Source: an uncultured Lachnospiraceae bacterium
Lineage (GTDB): Bacteria; Bacillota; Clostridia; Lachnospirales; Lachnospiraceae
Length of the DNA: 39,564 nucleotides
Direction: 5' to 3'
Assembly: GCA_910586355.1 (NCBI GenBank)
Contig: CAJUHJ010000021.1
Coordinates: 1-39,564, forward strand
A program made the position numbers and the translations under genes. Of the stretch, positions 8,814 through 17,908 are shown one piece after another. Position 1 is the stretch's first letter. Each line of letters starts with the position of its first letter. The notes below the pieces were generated by a model. That model did no database searches, was not told the origin of the DNA, and saw only the letters and a list, made by a program, of their open reading frames with translations.

Positions 8814-10685
8814 CTATACGGCCAAACTCTGAGTCTCGAATTGGGAATTATATAGCTCTGCATAAAAGCCCTGCTTTTGCATTAATTCTTTATGACTGCC
8901 CTGTTCAATAATATCGCCGTCTTTCATAACCAATATTAAATCGGCATCCCGTATCGTAGAAAGTCTGTGGGCAATGATAAAGCTGGTCCTGCCGCGCATG
9001 AGGTTATCCATGGCCTTTTGAATCCGAACTTCTGTTCTGGTATCGACCGAAGAGGTGGCTTCGTCAAGGATTAGTATTTTATTGTCCGCTAATATTGCGC
9101 GGGCTATGGTTAAAAGCTGTTTTTGGCCCTGGGATACGTTGCTGGCGTCTTCGTTTAGTTCCATATTGTAACCATCCGGAAGCGTCTGGATAAAATGATG
9201 GGCATGTGCAGCTTTTGCGGCTGCTATGACTTCTTCGTCTGTGGCGTCTAATTTGCCATAACGGATGTTTTCCATAATACTTCCTTTAAAAAGCCATGTA
9301 TCCTGAAGTACCATGCCAAATGCGTCCCGCAGTTCTCTTCTGTTAAAATCTCTAATATCATGTCCGTCAATGCGGATATGTCCCTGATTGACGTCATAAA
9401 AACGCATAAGCAGCTTCACCATAGTCGTTTTGCCGGCTCCGGTCGGCCCTACAATAGCAATCTTTTGCCCTGGCGCCGCCTCTGCTGAAAAATCATGGAT
9501 AATCATCTGGTCTTTTTTGTAACCGAAGCTGACATGTTCAAAGCTGACTGTACCGGCAAGTCCTTCTAATGACACTGGATGATCTGCTATCTGGATTTCT
9601 TCTTCTTCGTTTAGAAATTCAAAGACACGTTCCGAAGCGGCTGTCATAGACTGCACTTGATTGATAACCTGCGCAATCTGCTGAATGGGCTGCGTAAAGT
9701 TTTTGACGTATTGGATAAATGCCTGAATATCGCCGATTCCAATGGCTCCTTTGATTGCCAGCATACCTCCGGAAATGGCGACTCCGGCATAACCGAGATT
9801 ACCGACAAATATCATGATCGGCTGCATCATTCCAGATAAAAACTGGGATTTCCAGGCTGATTCATAAAGTACTTGGTTCGTTTCATTAAATTTTTGTATG
9901 GTTTCTTCTTCTTTATTAAATGCTTTTATTACAAGATGTCCTCCAAAGGTTTCTTCTACCTGTCCGTTGATGTGCCCAAGGTATTCCTGCTGCGTCTTAA
10001 AATGTTTCTGGGAAAATTTCACGACTGCTGAAACGAGCAGCGCCGAAACCGGGAGAATCACCAGCGCAATCACTGTCATAAGCGGTGAAATGGAAAGCAT
10101 CATAATTAAAATTCCAATTAAAGTTGCAATGGAAGTGATAATCATAGTAACACTCTGGTTTAACCCCATGCCAAGCGTATCTACATCATTTGTAATGACA
10201 GAAAGCGTTTCACCATATGTTCTGCTCTCAAAATATTTCATTGGCATACGGTTTATTTTCTCTGAAATTTCCTTACGCATCCGGTAACAGACTTTTTGTG
10301 TAATTCCAGTCATAACCCAGCCCTGAAAGAAAGACAAAAGAGAACTTGTCAAATAGAGTGCAAGTGTGAACAAAAGGATTTTTGCAATGCGGGCAAAATC
10401 AATGCCTCCGGTTCCGGAAATTTTATTCATCAGTCCTTCAGACAGTGTGGTCGTAGCCATTCCCATAATTTTGGGGCCTATTACAGAAAACACAGTAGAG
10501 CATGCCGCCAGGAGCATTACAATAAAAATTGCAATTTTGTATCTTCCTATATAGACAAACAATTTGCGGAAAGAACCTTTAAAATCTTTTGCTTTTTCTC
10601 CCATTCCCATTCCGCCATGCATAGGGCCTGCCGGCCCTGTCGGTCTTTGTTTAGGCCTGAATTCTGCAGATTTTTCGTTACTCAT
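8814..10685 (-). CDS. ABC exporter half-transporter, subunit B of a heterodimer
   Basis: A 623-residue exporter: six-helix transmembrane domain (about 45-340) then an ATPase domain. Walker A is GPTGAGKTT (about residue 400). The signature is VSQGQKQLLTIARA, a non-standard SQGQ form. Walker B is ILILDEATSSVD with the catalytic Glu, and the switch His is IIAHRLSTI. A catalytically complete Walker B and altered signature, paired with a partner lacking the Glu, is the pattern of asymmetric heterodimers such as TM287/288, BmrCD and LmrCD. These are multidrug or lipid/peptide exporters in the cytoplasmic membrane. Its start overlaps the partner gene's stop by 8 bases. A Pro/Gly/Met-rich N-terminus precedes the first helix. 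The substrate is unknown. Confidence 0.9.
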   Translation of the reverse strand: MSNEKSAEFRPKQRPTGPAGPMHGGMGMGEKAKDFKGSFRKLFVYIGRYKIAIFIVMLLAACSTVFSVIGPKIMGMATTTLSEGLMNKISGTGGIDFARIAKILLFTLALYLTSSLLSFFQGWVMTGITQKVCYRMRKEISEKINRMPMKYFESRTYGETLSVITNDVDTLGMGLNQSVTMIITSIATLIGILIMMLSISPLMTVIALVILPVSALLVSAVVKFSQKHFKTQQEYLGHINGQVEETFGGHLVIKAFNKEEETIQKFNETNQVLYESAWKSQFLSGMMQPIMIFVGNLGYAGVAISGGMLAIKGAIGIGDIQAFIQYVKNFTQPIQQIAQVINQVQSMTAASERVFEFLNEEEEIQIADHPVSLEGLAGTVSFEHVSFGYKKDQMIIHDFSAEAAPGQKIAIVGPTGAGKTTMVKLLMRFYDVNQGHIRIDGHDIRDFNRRELRDAFGMVLQDTWLFKGSIMENIRYGKLDATDEEVIAAAKAAHAHHFIQTLPDGYNMELNEDASNVSQGQKQLLTIARAILADNKILILDEATSSVDTRTEVRIQKAMDNLMRGRTSFIIAHRLSTIRDADLILVMKDGDIIEQGSHKELMQKQGFYAELYNSQFETQSLAV

Positions 10686-12816
10686 CCGAATCCTCCTCTC
10701 TATCTTCTATACCGAGTTCTTTTGCCGACAACTGGGATTTTGCAATCTGTTGATAGACGTCGCAGGTTCTTAATAATTCTTCGTGCTTTCCTTTTCCGAC
10801 AATTCTTCCGTCATCTAAAACAAGAATCTGGTCTGCATGTAGAATCGTACTGATTCTCTGCGCAACAATAATCATCGTACAGTCTTTTACATGTTCTTCC
10901 AATGCACGCCTTAATTTTACGTCTGTTTTCATATCCAATGCAGAAAAACTATCGTCAAAAATGAAAATTTTCGGCTGCTTTGCGATAGCTCTTGCAATTG
11001 CAAGCCGCTGCTTTTGCCCTCCGGAAACATTGCTGCCGCCTTGTGCAATCTGACTTTCATATCCTTCCTTTTTTTCTTCAACAAAATCGTCTGCCTGCGC
11101 GATTTGGGCGGCTTCTTTTATTTGTTCGTCACTGGCATTTGAATTGCCGAAACGTAAATTTGAAGCAATCGTACCGGAAAATAAGACGCCTTTTTGAGGG
11201 ACAAACCCGATTTCATTGCGCAGCTCTTTTAACGGAAGCGTCCGTATGTCCGTACCGTCAATCGTAATACTGCCTGCCGTAATATCATAAAATCTTGGGA
11301 TTAAATTCACCAATGTAGACTTTCCACACCCGGTACTTCCGATAATAGCAGTCACTTTGTTTGGCCTTGCAACAAAATCAATATCCTCCAACACATTTTC
11401 TTTGGCATTTGGATACCGGAAATTCACATGGGAAAAAGTAACCACGCCTTCGTGTTTGTTTAACGGCTTTGCATCTGGCATTTCCCGAATGGAAGTTTCT
11501 GTTTTAAGAACTTCGTCAATACGGTCTGCTGCAACTCCTGCCCTTGGAAGCATAATCGACATCATTGTAAGCATTAAAAAGGACATTACAATCTGCATGG
11601 CATATGTGATAAACGCTGTCATTGCACCGACTTGAAGCGTCCCGGCGTCTATTCTGTGCGCAGAAACCCATACGATTAACAGAGTAATCCCATACATCAC
11701 AAGCATCATTCCAGGCATCATAAAATTCATAACCCTGTTTGTAAATAACTGGTTTTTCATCAGCCTTTCGTTTGCTTCGTCAAATCGTTCTTCTTCTTTT
11801 TGTTCCCGCCCAAACGCCCGTATAACGGATAGTCCTGTCAAAATTTCACGCGAAACAAGATTAACATTATCTATCAATTTCTGCATAGCCTTAAATTTAG
11901 GCATTGTAATAGAAACTAATAAAAGCACAAATCCAAGAATTAAAAGTACCGCCAATGCAATAATCCATCCCATATTTGCTTTGGTCTGTGCAACTTTATA
12001 AATACCTCCGATTCCGATAATGGGCGCATATAAAATCATACGCAGCATAATTGCCGACACCATTTGAATCTGCTGAATATCATTTGTACTGCGGGTAATC
12101 AGGGAAGCTGTGGAAAATTGATCCATTTCGGAATTAGAAAAACTGACGACTTTTTGAAAAACTGACTGTCTGAGACTGCGTCCAATGCCGGCTCCTACTT
12201 TTGAAGCAAGATAGCCGATACCTACGGAAGCCGCAAGCATAAGAAGCGCCATTGCAAACATTTTTGTACCTGCATGAAAAAGATACTGAATCTGGAGTTT
12301 GTCAACATCTACTCCGGCTGCTTTGCTGCAGGCTTTTGCATAGGCAACGCCCATGGATTTTAATGTGTCTTCTCCGATTGTTTCTCTCATATCCTGTATG
12401 TTTTCTTTAGAAAACTCCATATCCATGCCGCCTTTTTCACCGTCTTGCGCACTGTTTCTCATGCTGTCTGTACGACTGCTAAAGAGCAGAGGCATTAAAA
12501 GCAGTTCATCAAGCTGGTCTAAGGTTTCTTCTTCTGAGACAATGCGTTTATAAATCGTCTCAGATTCTTTTTCGTAAGCCTGTTCCCATGCGTCTTTCTC
12601 TTTTTCTGTCATAAAAAACGCAGCGTTTCGAAACTGTTCTGTTGTAATTTTTTCCGGCAGTACATGCGATATGCCGCCGTTGATGATTCCGGTATCAATA
12701 ATATCCGACGTATACTGGGGCAGTGATAAATCACAAAATGCCTGTACGGTAAGCAGCGCCAGTATGACTAATATCATATGCCAATACGGAACCATATTTT
12801 TAAAAATTTTAATCAT
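10678..12816 (-). CDS. ABC exporter half-transporter, subunit A of a heterodimer
   Basis: A 712-residue ABC exporter. The first helix is followed by a large charged extracytoplasmic insertion (about residues 55-170) before helix 2, which is typical of this subfamily. The ATPase domain has Walker A GSTGCGKST, a canonical signature VSGGQKQRLAIARA and Walker B IFIFDDSFSALD. There Asp replaces the catalytic Glu, and Gln replaces the switch His (IIVAQRISTI), so its own ATP site is degenerate. With subunit B it forms one composite active site and one regulatory site. It is the first gene of a two-gene operon, with GGAGG upstream. No adjacent MarR/TetR regulator is present. Confidence 0.9.
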   Translation of the reverse strand: MIKIFKNMVPYWHMILVILALLTVQAFCDLSLPQYTSDIIDTGIINGGISHVLPEKITTEQFRNAAFFMTEKEKDAWEQAYEKESETIYKRIVSEEETLDQLDELLLMPLLFSSRTDSMRNSAQDGEKGGMDMEFSKENIQDMRETIGEDTLKSMGVAYAKACSKAAGVDVDKLQIQYLFHAGTKMFAMALLMLAASVGIGYLASKVGAGIGRSLRQSVFQKVVSFSNSEMDQFSTASLITRSTNDIQQIQMVSAIMLRMILYAPIIGIGGIYKVAQTKANMGWIIALAVLLILGFVLLLVSITMPKFKAMQKLIDNVNLVSREILTGLSVIRAFGREQKEEERFDEANERLMKNQLFTNRVMNFMMPGMMLVMYGITLLIVWVSAHRIDAGTLQVGAMTAFITYAMQIVMSFLMLTMMSIMLPRAGVAADRIDEVLKTETSIREMPDAKPLNKHEGVVTFSHVNFRYPNAKENVLEDIDFVARPNKVTAIIGSTGCGKSTLVNLIPRFYDITAGSITIDGTDIRTLPLKELRNEIGFVPQKGVLFSGTIASNLRFGNSNASDEQIKEAAQIAQADDFVEEKKEGYESQIAQGGSNVSGGQKQRLAIARAIAKQPKIFIFDDSFSALDMKTDVKLRRALEEHVKDCTMIIVAQRISTILHADQILVLDDGRIVGKGKHEELLRTCDVYQQIAKSQLSAKELGIEDREEDSDE

Positions 12817-12884
12817 TCTGTCCTTCCTCCTGTCTTAGAATAATGTTTACTGTGAAGATGTACGAAAAAAAGGGTACAAAAAAA

Positions 12885-12959
12885 TCGGGGTAACAGGATT
12901 CGAACCTGCGACCTCACGGCCCCCAGCCGTGCGCTCTGACCAAACTGAGCCATACCCCG
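12885..12959 (-). tRNA. tRNA-Pro (anticodon GGG)
   Basis: Read on the minus strand, the sequence folds as a cloverleaf. The acceptor stem is CGGGGTA/TACCCCG with discriminator A, and the anticodon stem CACGG/CCGTG encloses the loop CTGGGGG, giving anticodon GGG. The T-arm contains GGTTCGAATCC. CCA is not encoded; a T-run follows and can end transcription. It decodes CCC and CCU. It lies between the ABC operon and scpB and is not the prophage insertion site. Confidence 0.95.
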
Positions 12960-13030
12960 TCAGATGTCATTTGTTATTATAACAGATTTGCCAAAAAAAG
13001 GAATAGTCCTTTTTCTTTTTAATAATTTTT

Positions 13031-13588
13031 TTATATTTTTACTTCTGCTTCTGCTTCCTGTTTAAATTCTTCTATCTGCAGCGGACTCATTTCCGGCAAA
13101 TCTTCTAAAGAATGAATCCCAAAACTGCGCAAAAACTCTTCGGTTGTGCCAAACAACATCGGCCTTCCAGGAGCGTCTAAACGTCCCAATTCAGATACAA
13201 GGCTGTATTCCACCAGCTTACTGACTGCATGGCCGCTGGAAACCCCGCGGATTTTTTCAATTTCTGCTTTTGTCACCGGCTGTTTATATGCAATAATCGA
13301 TAAGGTTTCTAATAATACTTCTGTCAGTACATGTTTTTTCGGCTGCTTTGCAATGCGAATCAGATATTCATACGTGTTTTGGCTGGTGCACATTTGGTAG
13401 GCTCCTTCTAATTCCATGATCCGCATACCTCTGTCCGCTTCTTCGTAATCTTTTGCAAGTTCTTCAATCAGATGTTTTGTCTGATCGAAACTTAATTCAA
13501 TGGCGGCAGCTATTTTTTCCAGCTCAACGGAATTGCCCATTGTAAATAGTATGGATTCTATAATTGTTTTATATTTTTCATTTTCCAT
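13031..13588 (-). CDS. scpB: Segregation and condensation protein B
   Basis: About 185 residues with the ScpB double winged-helix: an N-terminal part (YKTIIESILFTMGNSVELEK) and the highly conserved central segment ETLSIIAYKQPVTKAEIEKI followed by RGVSSGHAVSKL and GRPMLFGTTEEFL. It forms the Smc-ScpA-ScpB complex that compacts and separates chromosomes. The start at 13588 is preferred over the ATG at 13600 because GGAG lies six bases ahead of it, while the first ATG has no SD. It follows scpA immediately, the usual order. An acidic tail (EEFKQEAEAEVKI) ends the protein. Confidence 0.93.
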   Translation of the reverse strand: MENEKYKTIIESILFTMGNSVELEKIAAAIELSFDQTKHLIEELAKDYEEADRGMRIMELEGAYQMCTSQNTYEYLIRIAKQPKKHVLTEVLLETLSIIAYKQPVTKAEIEKIRGVSSGHAVSKLVEYSLVSELGRLDAPGRPMLFGTTEEFLRSFGIHSLEDLPEMSPLQIEEFKQEAEAEVKI

Positions 13589-13601
13589 TTCAAACTCCAT
13601 G

Positions 13602-14351
13602 TTATGCAGCGATGTTGGATTCTATTTCAATATCGTCAAACAAATTTTCCTGCGTAATCGTAATAGCTCCCGTTTTCATTAATTCTAAAACTGCAAGAAA
13701 GCAGACAATAATTTCCATTTTACTGCTTTGGGATTCTAATAAGTTTCGGAAACGAAACTGCCTGTGAGACGCCGCATAGTGTTCTAAATAAGCCATTTTC
13801 TCCTGAAGGGAGACTTCTTCTTTTTCTATTTTGCCAAAACCGGCGCGTACTTTATCAATTTTATTTTCCTGCCGGCGCATTACGGACTGAAATATATTGT
13901 TTAGTTTCTGTAAAGTAAGGCCGGACATAAGTTTTCCAATATCCACAGGCTCTTCGTACGCCATGATTTCCAAAGGCACTGTCGGCGGTTTATACAAAAC
14001 CCTCCTGGCGTCTACCTGGCGGTCGCGCAGCTCATACGACATGCACTTATACATTTTATATTCTAAAAGCTGCTGAACTAGCTCTGCCCTTGGGTCGGTT
14101 TCTTCGCCTTCTTCATTGATTTCTTTTGGAAGCAGCATTTTGGATTTTATGGCAATCAAAGTGGCCGCCATTACCATAAATTCGCTCATAATATTCAAAT
14201 CCTGCCGCTGCATTTCTTTGATATAGTCCAAGTATTGATTGGTAATTTCTACAATTGGAATATCATAAATACTGACTTTGTTTTTATCCAGCAGATGAAG
14301 AAGCAAATCCAAAGGGCCTTCGAATGCTTCCAGTTTTACTTTTATTTCCAT
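13602..14351 (-). CDS. scpA: Segregation and condensation protein A (kleisin)
   Basis: A 249-residue ScpA. The N-terminal kleisin signature is KLEAFEGPLDLLLHLLDKNKVSIYDIPI (quoted in parts: FEGPLDLLLHL at about 9-19, then the helix that binds the Smc neck). A central segment has LIAIKSKMLLP, and a C-terminal winged helix (FLAVLELMKTGAITITQ) binds the Smc head. It bridges Smc heads together with ScpB. The gene is directly upstream of scpB in a two-gene unit and diverges from the truncated carboxypeptidase gene. The 123-base gap between them must hold both promoters; no clear operator was seen. Confidence 0.95.
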   Translation of the reverse strand: MEIKVKLEAFEGPLDLLLHLLDKNKVSIYDIPIVEITNQYLDYIKEMQRQDLNIMSEFMVMAATLIAIKSKMLLPKEINEEGEETDPRAELVQQLLEYKMYKCMSYELRDRQVDARRVLYKPPTVPLEIMAYEEPVDIGKLMSGLTLQKLNNIFQSVMRRQENKIDKVRAGFGKIEKEEVSLQEKMAYLEHYAASHRQFRFRNLLESQSSKMEIIVCFLAVLELMKTGAITITQENLFDDIEIESNIAA

Positions 14352-14489
14352 ATCCTAATCCATTCCTTTTTTGCAGTCCATGCTATATTTTAGATGATTT
14401 CCATCCAAATTTCAAGTTTCAGTCATATTTTTTTAATGAAACGCTTACATTATAAAGAGAATTTGTAACTTTTCATGGAGGATTTATCT

Positions 14490-14981
14490 ATGCAAACCTT
14501 CCTATCGCTCTTTTTAAGTCTGCATGTCCTGCTCCTTTCCATCTTTTCTTCTCCGGCAGTTTTGCTCCGCTCAACTGATGGCATAAAGGCGCCGGCCTAT
14601 GCGGAACAGCAGCCACAAACATCCGATAAAGATGCTGCGCTTTCTTCATCCATTACCGCTCCGGGCGCAGTTCTGATGGAAGCTTCCACTGGAACCATTA
14701 TTTTTGAAAAAGATTCCCATACAAAAAGACACCCTGCCAGTATTACGAAAATTATGACGCTTATTTTGATTTTTGAAGCATTGGAACAAGGCCGTATCCA
14801 TTTAGACGATACCGTAACCGTTTCCGAATACGCCGCCAGCATGGGAGGTTCCCAGGTTTTTTTAGAGGCTTTGGAAACGCAGGATGTCGAAACTATGATT
14901 AAATGTATCAGTATTGCGAGTGCAAATGATGCGTGTGTGGCAATTATATATAGTAGACATTATACATCGTATGGATTTTGA
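14490..14981 (+). pseudogene. D-alanyl-D-alanine carboxypeptidase, truncated by prophage insertion
   Basis: A plus-strand gene starting at 14490 (GGAGG eight bases upstream; the ATG at 14475 is less likely). It encodes a signal peptide and the first half of a DD-carboxypeptidase: S-I-T-K at residues 84-87 and S-A-N at 144-146. Homology stops at about SANDACVA; the remaining codons (IIYSRHYTSYGF) are phage sequence. The KTG box and C-terminal domain are missing, so this half is not an enzyme. The missing 3' part should lie beyond the right end of the prophage, outside the window. Excision would restore the gene, as happens with SPbeta and spsM. It lies back-to-back with scpA. Confidence 0.85.
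14915..14965. other. Probable prophage left attachment junction (attL)
   Basis: Similarity to DD-carboxypeptidases is lost within this stretch, after the codons for S-A-N-D-A-C-V-A. The serine recombinase stop codon on the opposite strand is at 14960. Large serine recombinases usually lie next to their att site. The exact crossover dinucleotide cannot be fixed without the right junction. Confidence 0.6.
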
Positions 14982-16543
14982 AATTTATAGTAAATAGTAA
15001 TTGATCCATCATCTGCTACTTCTATTTTATCAATCAATTCCAAAACCACATCCCTTGTTAATTCCTTGATATTTATGTAATTTTTAAATGCTTCCACCCA
15101 TTCGTCATACTGGGTATTCAATTCCTGCTGCAAATCGGTTTTGCCGTTTATCTGGCTCTGTAATTCCTGTAATTCCCTGATCTCACTTTCAAATTCCGAA
15201 ACATATTGCTTATATTCTTTTATGGAGATTAAATCTTCCATATAGCTTTCATATGTTTTTCGTTTGAATTTTTCAATTTTATCCATACGTTTCCGAATGT
15301 TCTCCAATTGCAGATCATAGTATTCCCTGCTTTCATTACAGGCCTTGATCTTCTGAAGCTCATCTATATCTTCTGCTTTCAGTATCTTTTTAGCCTCACT
15401 TTTTATAGACAACAGTACGGCTTCTTCCAAAGCGTCATTATTTATGCTGTGACTACTGCAAAACTGTTTTCCATGCACCTTATAGGTTTTACAGATATAG
15501 CCTATAAAGCCTTTATCGCCGTGTCTTGCATATTTCCTTGCCATAGTATGTTTACAATTCGCACAAAACAAAAGACCTGAAAAGATACCGTTTTCTTCTG
15601 TGGAACCTACGGATCTTGTCCGTGTTTTCTGTAATTTCTGCACCATTTCAAATACTTCTGGTTCTATAATTGGCGTATGTGTATTTTTTACAATAATCCA
15701 TTTCTCTTTTGGAAGCAGTTTCTTTTTCTTGTCTTTATAAGACAGCGTATTGACTTTATTCTGGATTAAATGGCCTATATAGGTTTCGTTATTTAATATG
15801 GTGTGGATTGTCTGGTATGACCATGTTTTTGTAGTGCTCAACGCTTTGGAATTGTGGTAATTTTCGCCTAAAACTTTTTGCTTATACAATGTAGGGATTA
15901 AAATTCCCTCAGAAGAAAGGATGGAACCTATTTTTGCTTTTCCGTTTCCTGACAAATATAGTTGATAAATTCTTTTGACCACTTTTGCAGCATATTCATC
16001 CACTACCAAATGATTGTGGTTTTTCGGATCTTTTCTGTAGCCATAGGGACAGGAAGAACCCAAAAACTGCCCGTTTTTCATTTTTGCCTTAAAGGAACTG
16101 CGGATGTTTTTGGATAAATCCTCACAATACCATTCATTCACAAGTCCGTTAATCTGGCGGCTTTTTTTATTGTCTTCATTATCTGTGTCAACGCCGTCCA
16201 CCACGCCGATAAAGCGGATTCCAAGATTCGGCAGATCGTGATGTAGGTATTTTTCGATATGCTCCATATTTCTGGAAAATCTGGATTGTGTTTTTGCTAT
16301 GATAATATCAAATTCGCCCAGTTTCGCGTCAATCATCATTTTTTCAAATTCCGGTCTATTATCATACAAACCGCTTTCATCGTCGTCTGAATATACGTTT
16401 ATAATTTTAAATTTATGTGCTAAAGCATAATCTGTCAATAATAGGCGTTGATTTTTAATACTTGCGCTATCATCTCCTTTACTGATTTTATCAGCATCTT
16501 CTTTGCTCAGTCTCAGATATAATACAGCACGATTTTTTATCAT
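14960..16543 (-). CDS. Large serine recombinase (phage integrase)
   Basis: About 527 residues. The N-terminal resolvase domain has the catalytic Ser13 in YLRLSKED and the conserved arginines (TQSRFSRN). It is followed by a recombinase domain (PYGYRKDPKNHN, then the YIGHLIQNKVN region) and a zinc ribbon (CANCKHTMARKYA ... CKTY ... CSSH). A long coiled-coil (about 385-470) precedes the C-terminus. Such enzymes integrate phage DNA at attB and, with a directionality factor, excise it. The start at 16543 (GGAG nine bases upstream) is preferred over the TTG at 16558. The stop lies at the attL junction. A perfect 16-bp inverted repeat sits in the promoter region. No candidate excision factor was recognised in the window. 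Confidence 0.93.
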   Translation of the reverse strand: MIKNRAVLYLRLSKEDADKISKGDDSASIKNQRLLLTDYALAHKFKIINVYSDDDESGLYDNRPEFEKMMIDAKLGEFDIIIAKTQSRFSRNMEHIEKYLHHDLPNLGIRFIGVVDGVDTDNEDNKKSRQINGLVNEWYCEDLSKNIRSSFKAKMKNGQFLGSSCPYGYRKDPKNHNHLVVDEYAAKVVKRIYQLYLSGNGKAKIGSILSSEGILIPTLYKQKVLGENYHNSKALSTTKTWSYQTIHTILNNETYIGHLIQNKVNTLSYKDKKKKLLPKEKWIIVKNTHTPIIEPEVFEMVQKLQKTRTRSVGSTEENGIFSGLLFCANCKHTMARKYARHGDKGFIGYICKTYKVHGKQFCSSHSINNDALEEAVLLSIKSEAKKILKAEDIDELQKIKACNESREYYDLQLENIRKRMDKIEKFKRKTYESYMEDLISIKEYKQYVSEFESEIRELQELQSQINGKTDLQQELNTQYDEWVEAFKNYINIKELTRDVVLELIDKIEVADDGSITIYYKFQNPYDV

Positions 16544-16571
16544 ATAAGTTCGCTCCAATCGTTTTTATTAT

Positions 16572-16617
16572 ATCCTTGTATCATGTACGCCAATTATAGT
16601 ATACATGATACAAGGAT
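16572..16617. promoter_or_regulatory. Perfect 16-bp inverted repeat upstream of the recombinase
   Basis: ATCCTTGTATCATGTA (16572-16587) and its exact complement (16602-16617) are separated by 14 bases. The repeat begins 29 bases upstream of the recombinase start and encloses a minus-strand TATAAT. It could be a repressor operator covering the integrase promoter, or form a 16-bp hairpin in the 5' leader. Confidence 0.7.
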
Positions 16618-16799
16618 GGTTTTCTATTGATTTTTACGTTTGATGATTACATTTTTCATACAATCTAATAATTTTTTGTCTCCGTAAACTACTGTAACTT
16701 TTATATTTTTTTTAGTATCCTTCAAATATTATCCTCTCTCGATTTAGTATTCTATTCATTTTATTCTTGTCATTTTACACTTATTCAAAATTATTTCAA

Positions 16800-16834
16800 T
16801 ATAATAAAGGCACTGTATAACCCTACACAGTGCC
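16800..16834 (-). terminator. Probable terminator downstream of the broken proteasome-like gene
   Basis: GGCACTGT (16809-16816) pairs with ACAGTGCC (16827-16834), an 8-bp perfect stem with a 10-base loop. On the minus strand it is followed by TTTATTAT. The surrounding 16,618-16,981 gap has no gene that I can support. It contains one GATTTTTACG motif (16629-16638) and a second possible hairpin (GGCATAG/CTATGCC, about 16914-16947) followed by a T-run on the plus strand. Confidence 0.55.
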
Positions 16835-16981
16835 GTAACTCATTACCATATTCAATTTTACCAGTCTAATTCAATTCTCTTTCTAAATGTGCAGCAGAGG
16901 CATAGCCATTCGAACTATATATATCAAAAAACTATGCCCCTTTTTGCGCAGTAATTTTTCATTTTTAATCGATACTAAATA

Positions 16982-17396
16982 TTATTCCTCCCCTATTACT
17001 ATCGCATGGATTTCATTGTATAAATCTTTTACAATATAATCCAGTAAAATAATTGGAAGGTTGGAATTATTGATGGCATCTACTATTTGTTTCTTTACAG
17101 ATAAGCACGCCGATAGACGGATACTCAAATCCTTCTGATTTAGTGAACGTTTTCTTTTTCAAATATCTGCTCAGATACATTACATCCACATAACCGTCCT
17201 GCAACCTGATATTATCTATGACTTCCGGCACATAAGACATATTGCCCGAACAGTATACAATGTCTTTCCCTATTTCAAATATCTTCTTTCCATTATTGGA
17301 ATAACGGATAAAATTGTCCCTTGACTGTATGCTTGTGACAGTATCCGCCCCGATGCATACAATGTCTTTCATCTGTAATATTAAACAACAGCTCAT
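16982..17396 (-). pseudogene. Proteasome/HslV-like Ntn-hydrolase remnant, frameshifted
   Basis: The first frame (109 codons, 17396-17067, SD GAAAGG) encodes an N-terminal segment with the beta-subunit-like pattern CIGADTVTS and NNGKKIFEIGKDIVYCSG, resembling phage and bacterial proteasome-like Ntn-hydrolases. That frame ends abruptly after GVLICKE. The next frame stays open from that point to 16982 and encodes NNSNLPIILLDYIVKDLYNE, a plausible protein segment. The family usually has more than 200 residues, so an internal deletion or frameshift has probably joined two gene parts. The assignment to Ntn-hydrolases is by pattern only. The tail-like second part may belong to a different small phage protein. 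Confidence 0.5.
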
Positions 17397-17460
17397 ATGT
17401 TTTTATCCTTTCCTGTCCTGTATTTTTATTAATCCACTCGGATTCTTTTTTATTGCCTGC

Positions 17461-17493
17461 ATTAAAACAGGGCAGAAAAGTTCTCCCTGCCCT
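17461..17493 (-). terminator. Rho-independent terminator downstream of the coiled-coil gene
   Basis: AGGGCAG (17469-17475) pairs with CTGCCCT (17487-17493) across an 11-base loop. The minus-strand transcript continues with GUUUUAAU. It separates the coiled-coil gene from the proteasome-like remnant. The rest of 17,494-17,677 shows nothing recognisable. Confidence 0.6.
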
Positions 17494-17677
17494 AAGTCTG
17501 TCAATGTTTTATAAAATGAGATGTTTTATCTCCTCTGTCTTTTTCAATTGTAGAAGTACAATTCCAGGTAATGTATTCCTTATTATTTCCCTTCATTGTA
17601 TATCCCTTTAATCATTTACTGCATTTCCTAGTATTCTGTATTCTATTATACCTTTTGGATCATTCCTGTTTTCTTGA

Positions 17678-17908
17678 TTATGGTGCCAGCATTTTATTAA
17701 AATTCTTTTCTATTTTGTCAAATTCTTTTATTTTGTCAACATATGTTTTCTTTACCTGTTTCAATTCTTCAATCAGTTTTCTGTATTCGTCTTTATATCT
17801 TTGTAATTCGTCTAATGATTCATTTAACCGCTGGTTTTCACGTTTTAAACGTTTGTTTTCATTGATAAGAATTTTTATGGTTTCTTTGTCTATGTTTTTA
17901 TTGAACAT
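17678..17908 (-). CDS. Small coiled-coil protein of unknown function
   Basis: A 76-residue highly charged protein. Almost its whole length is a predicted coiled-coil with regular heptads (KRLKRENQRLNESLDELQRY, then LIEELKQVKKTYVDKIKEFD). An AAAGGAAAGGGA SD precedes the ATG. It lies between the tape measure terminator and another terminator, probably as a single-gene transcript. No family is recognised. The codons upstream (to about 18,080) contain only weak short frames, which I do not call. Confidence 0.5.
   Translation of the reverse strand: MFNKNIDKETIKILINENKRLKRENQRLNESLDELQRYKDEYRKLIEELKQVKKTYVDKIKEFDKIEKNFNKMLAP

Noticed and set aside
8814..12816. Degenerate ATP site of the ABC exporter as a mutation
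   Set aside because: Asp for Glu in one subunit with an altered signature in the other is the normal state of asymmetric heterodimeric exporters.
12885..12959. tRNA-Pro as the prophage attachment site
   Set aside because: The tRNA is complete, no partial repeat of its 3' end was found at the recombinase side, and the junction with phage DNA lies 2 kb away inside the carboxypeptidase gene. Serine recombinases also rarely use tRNA genes.
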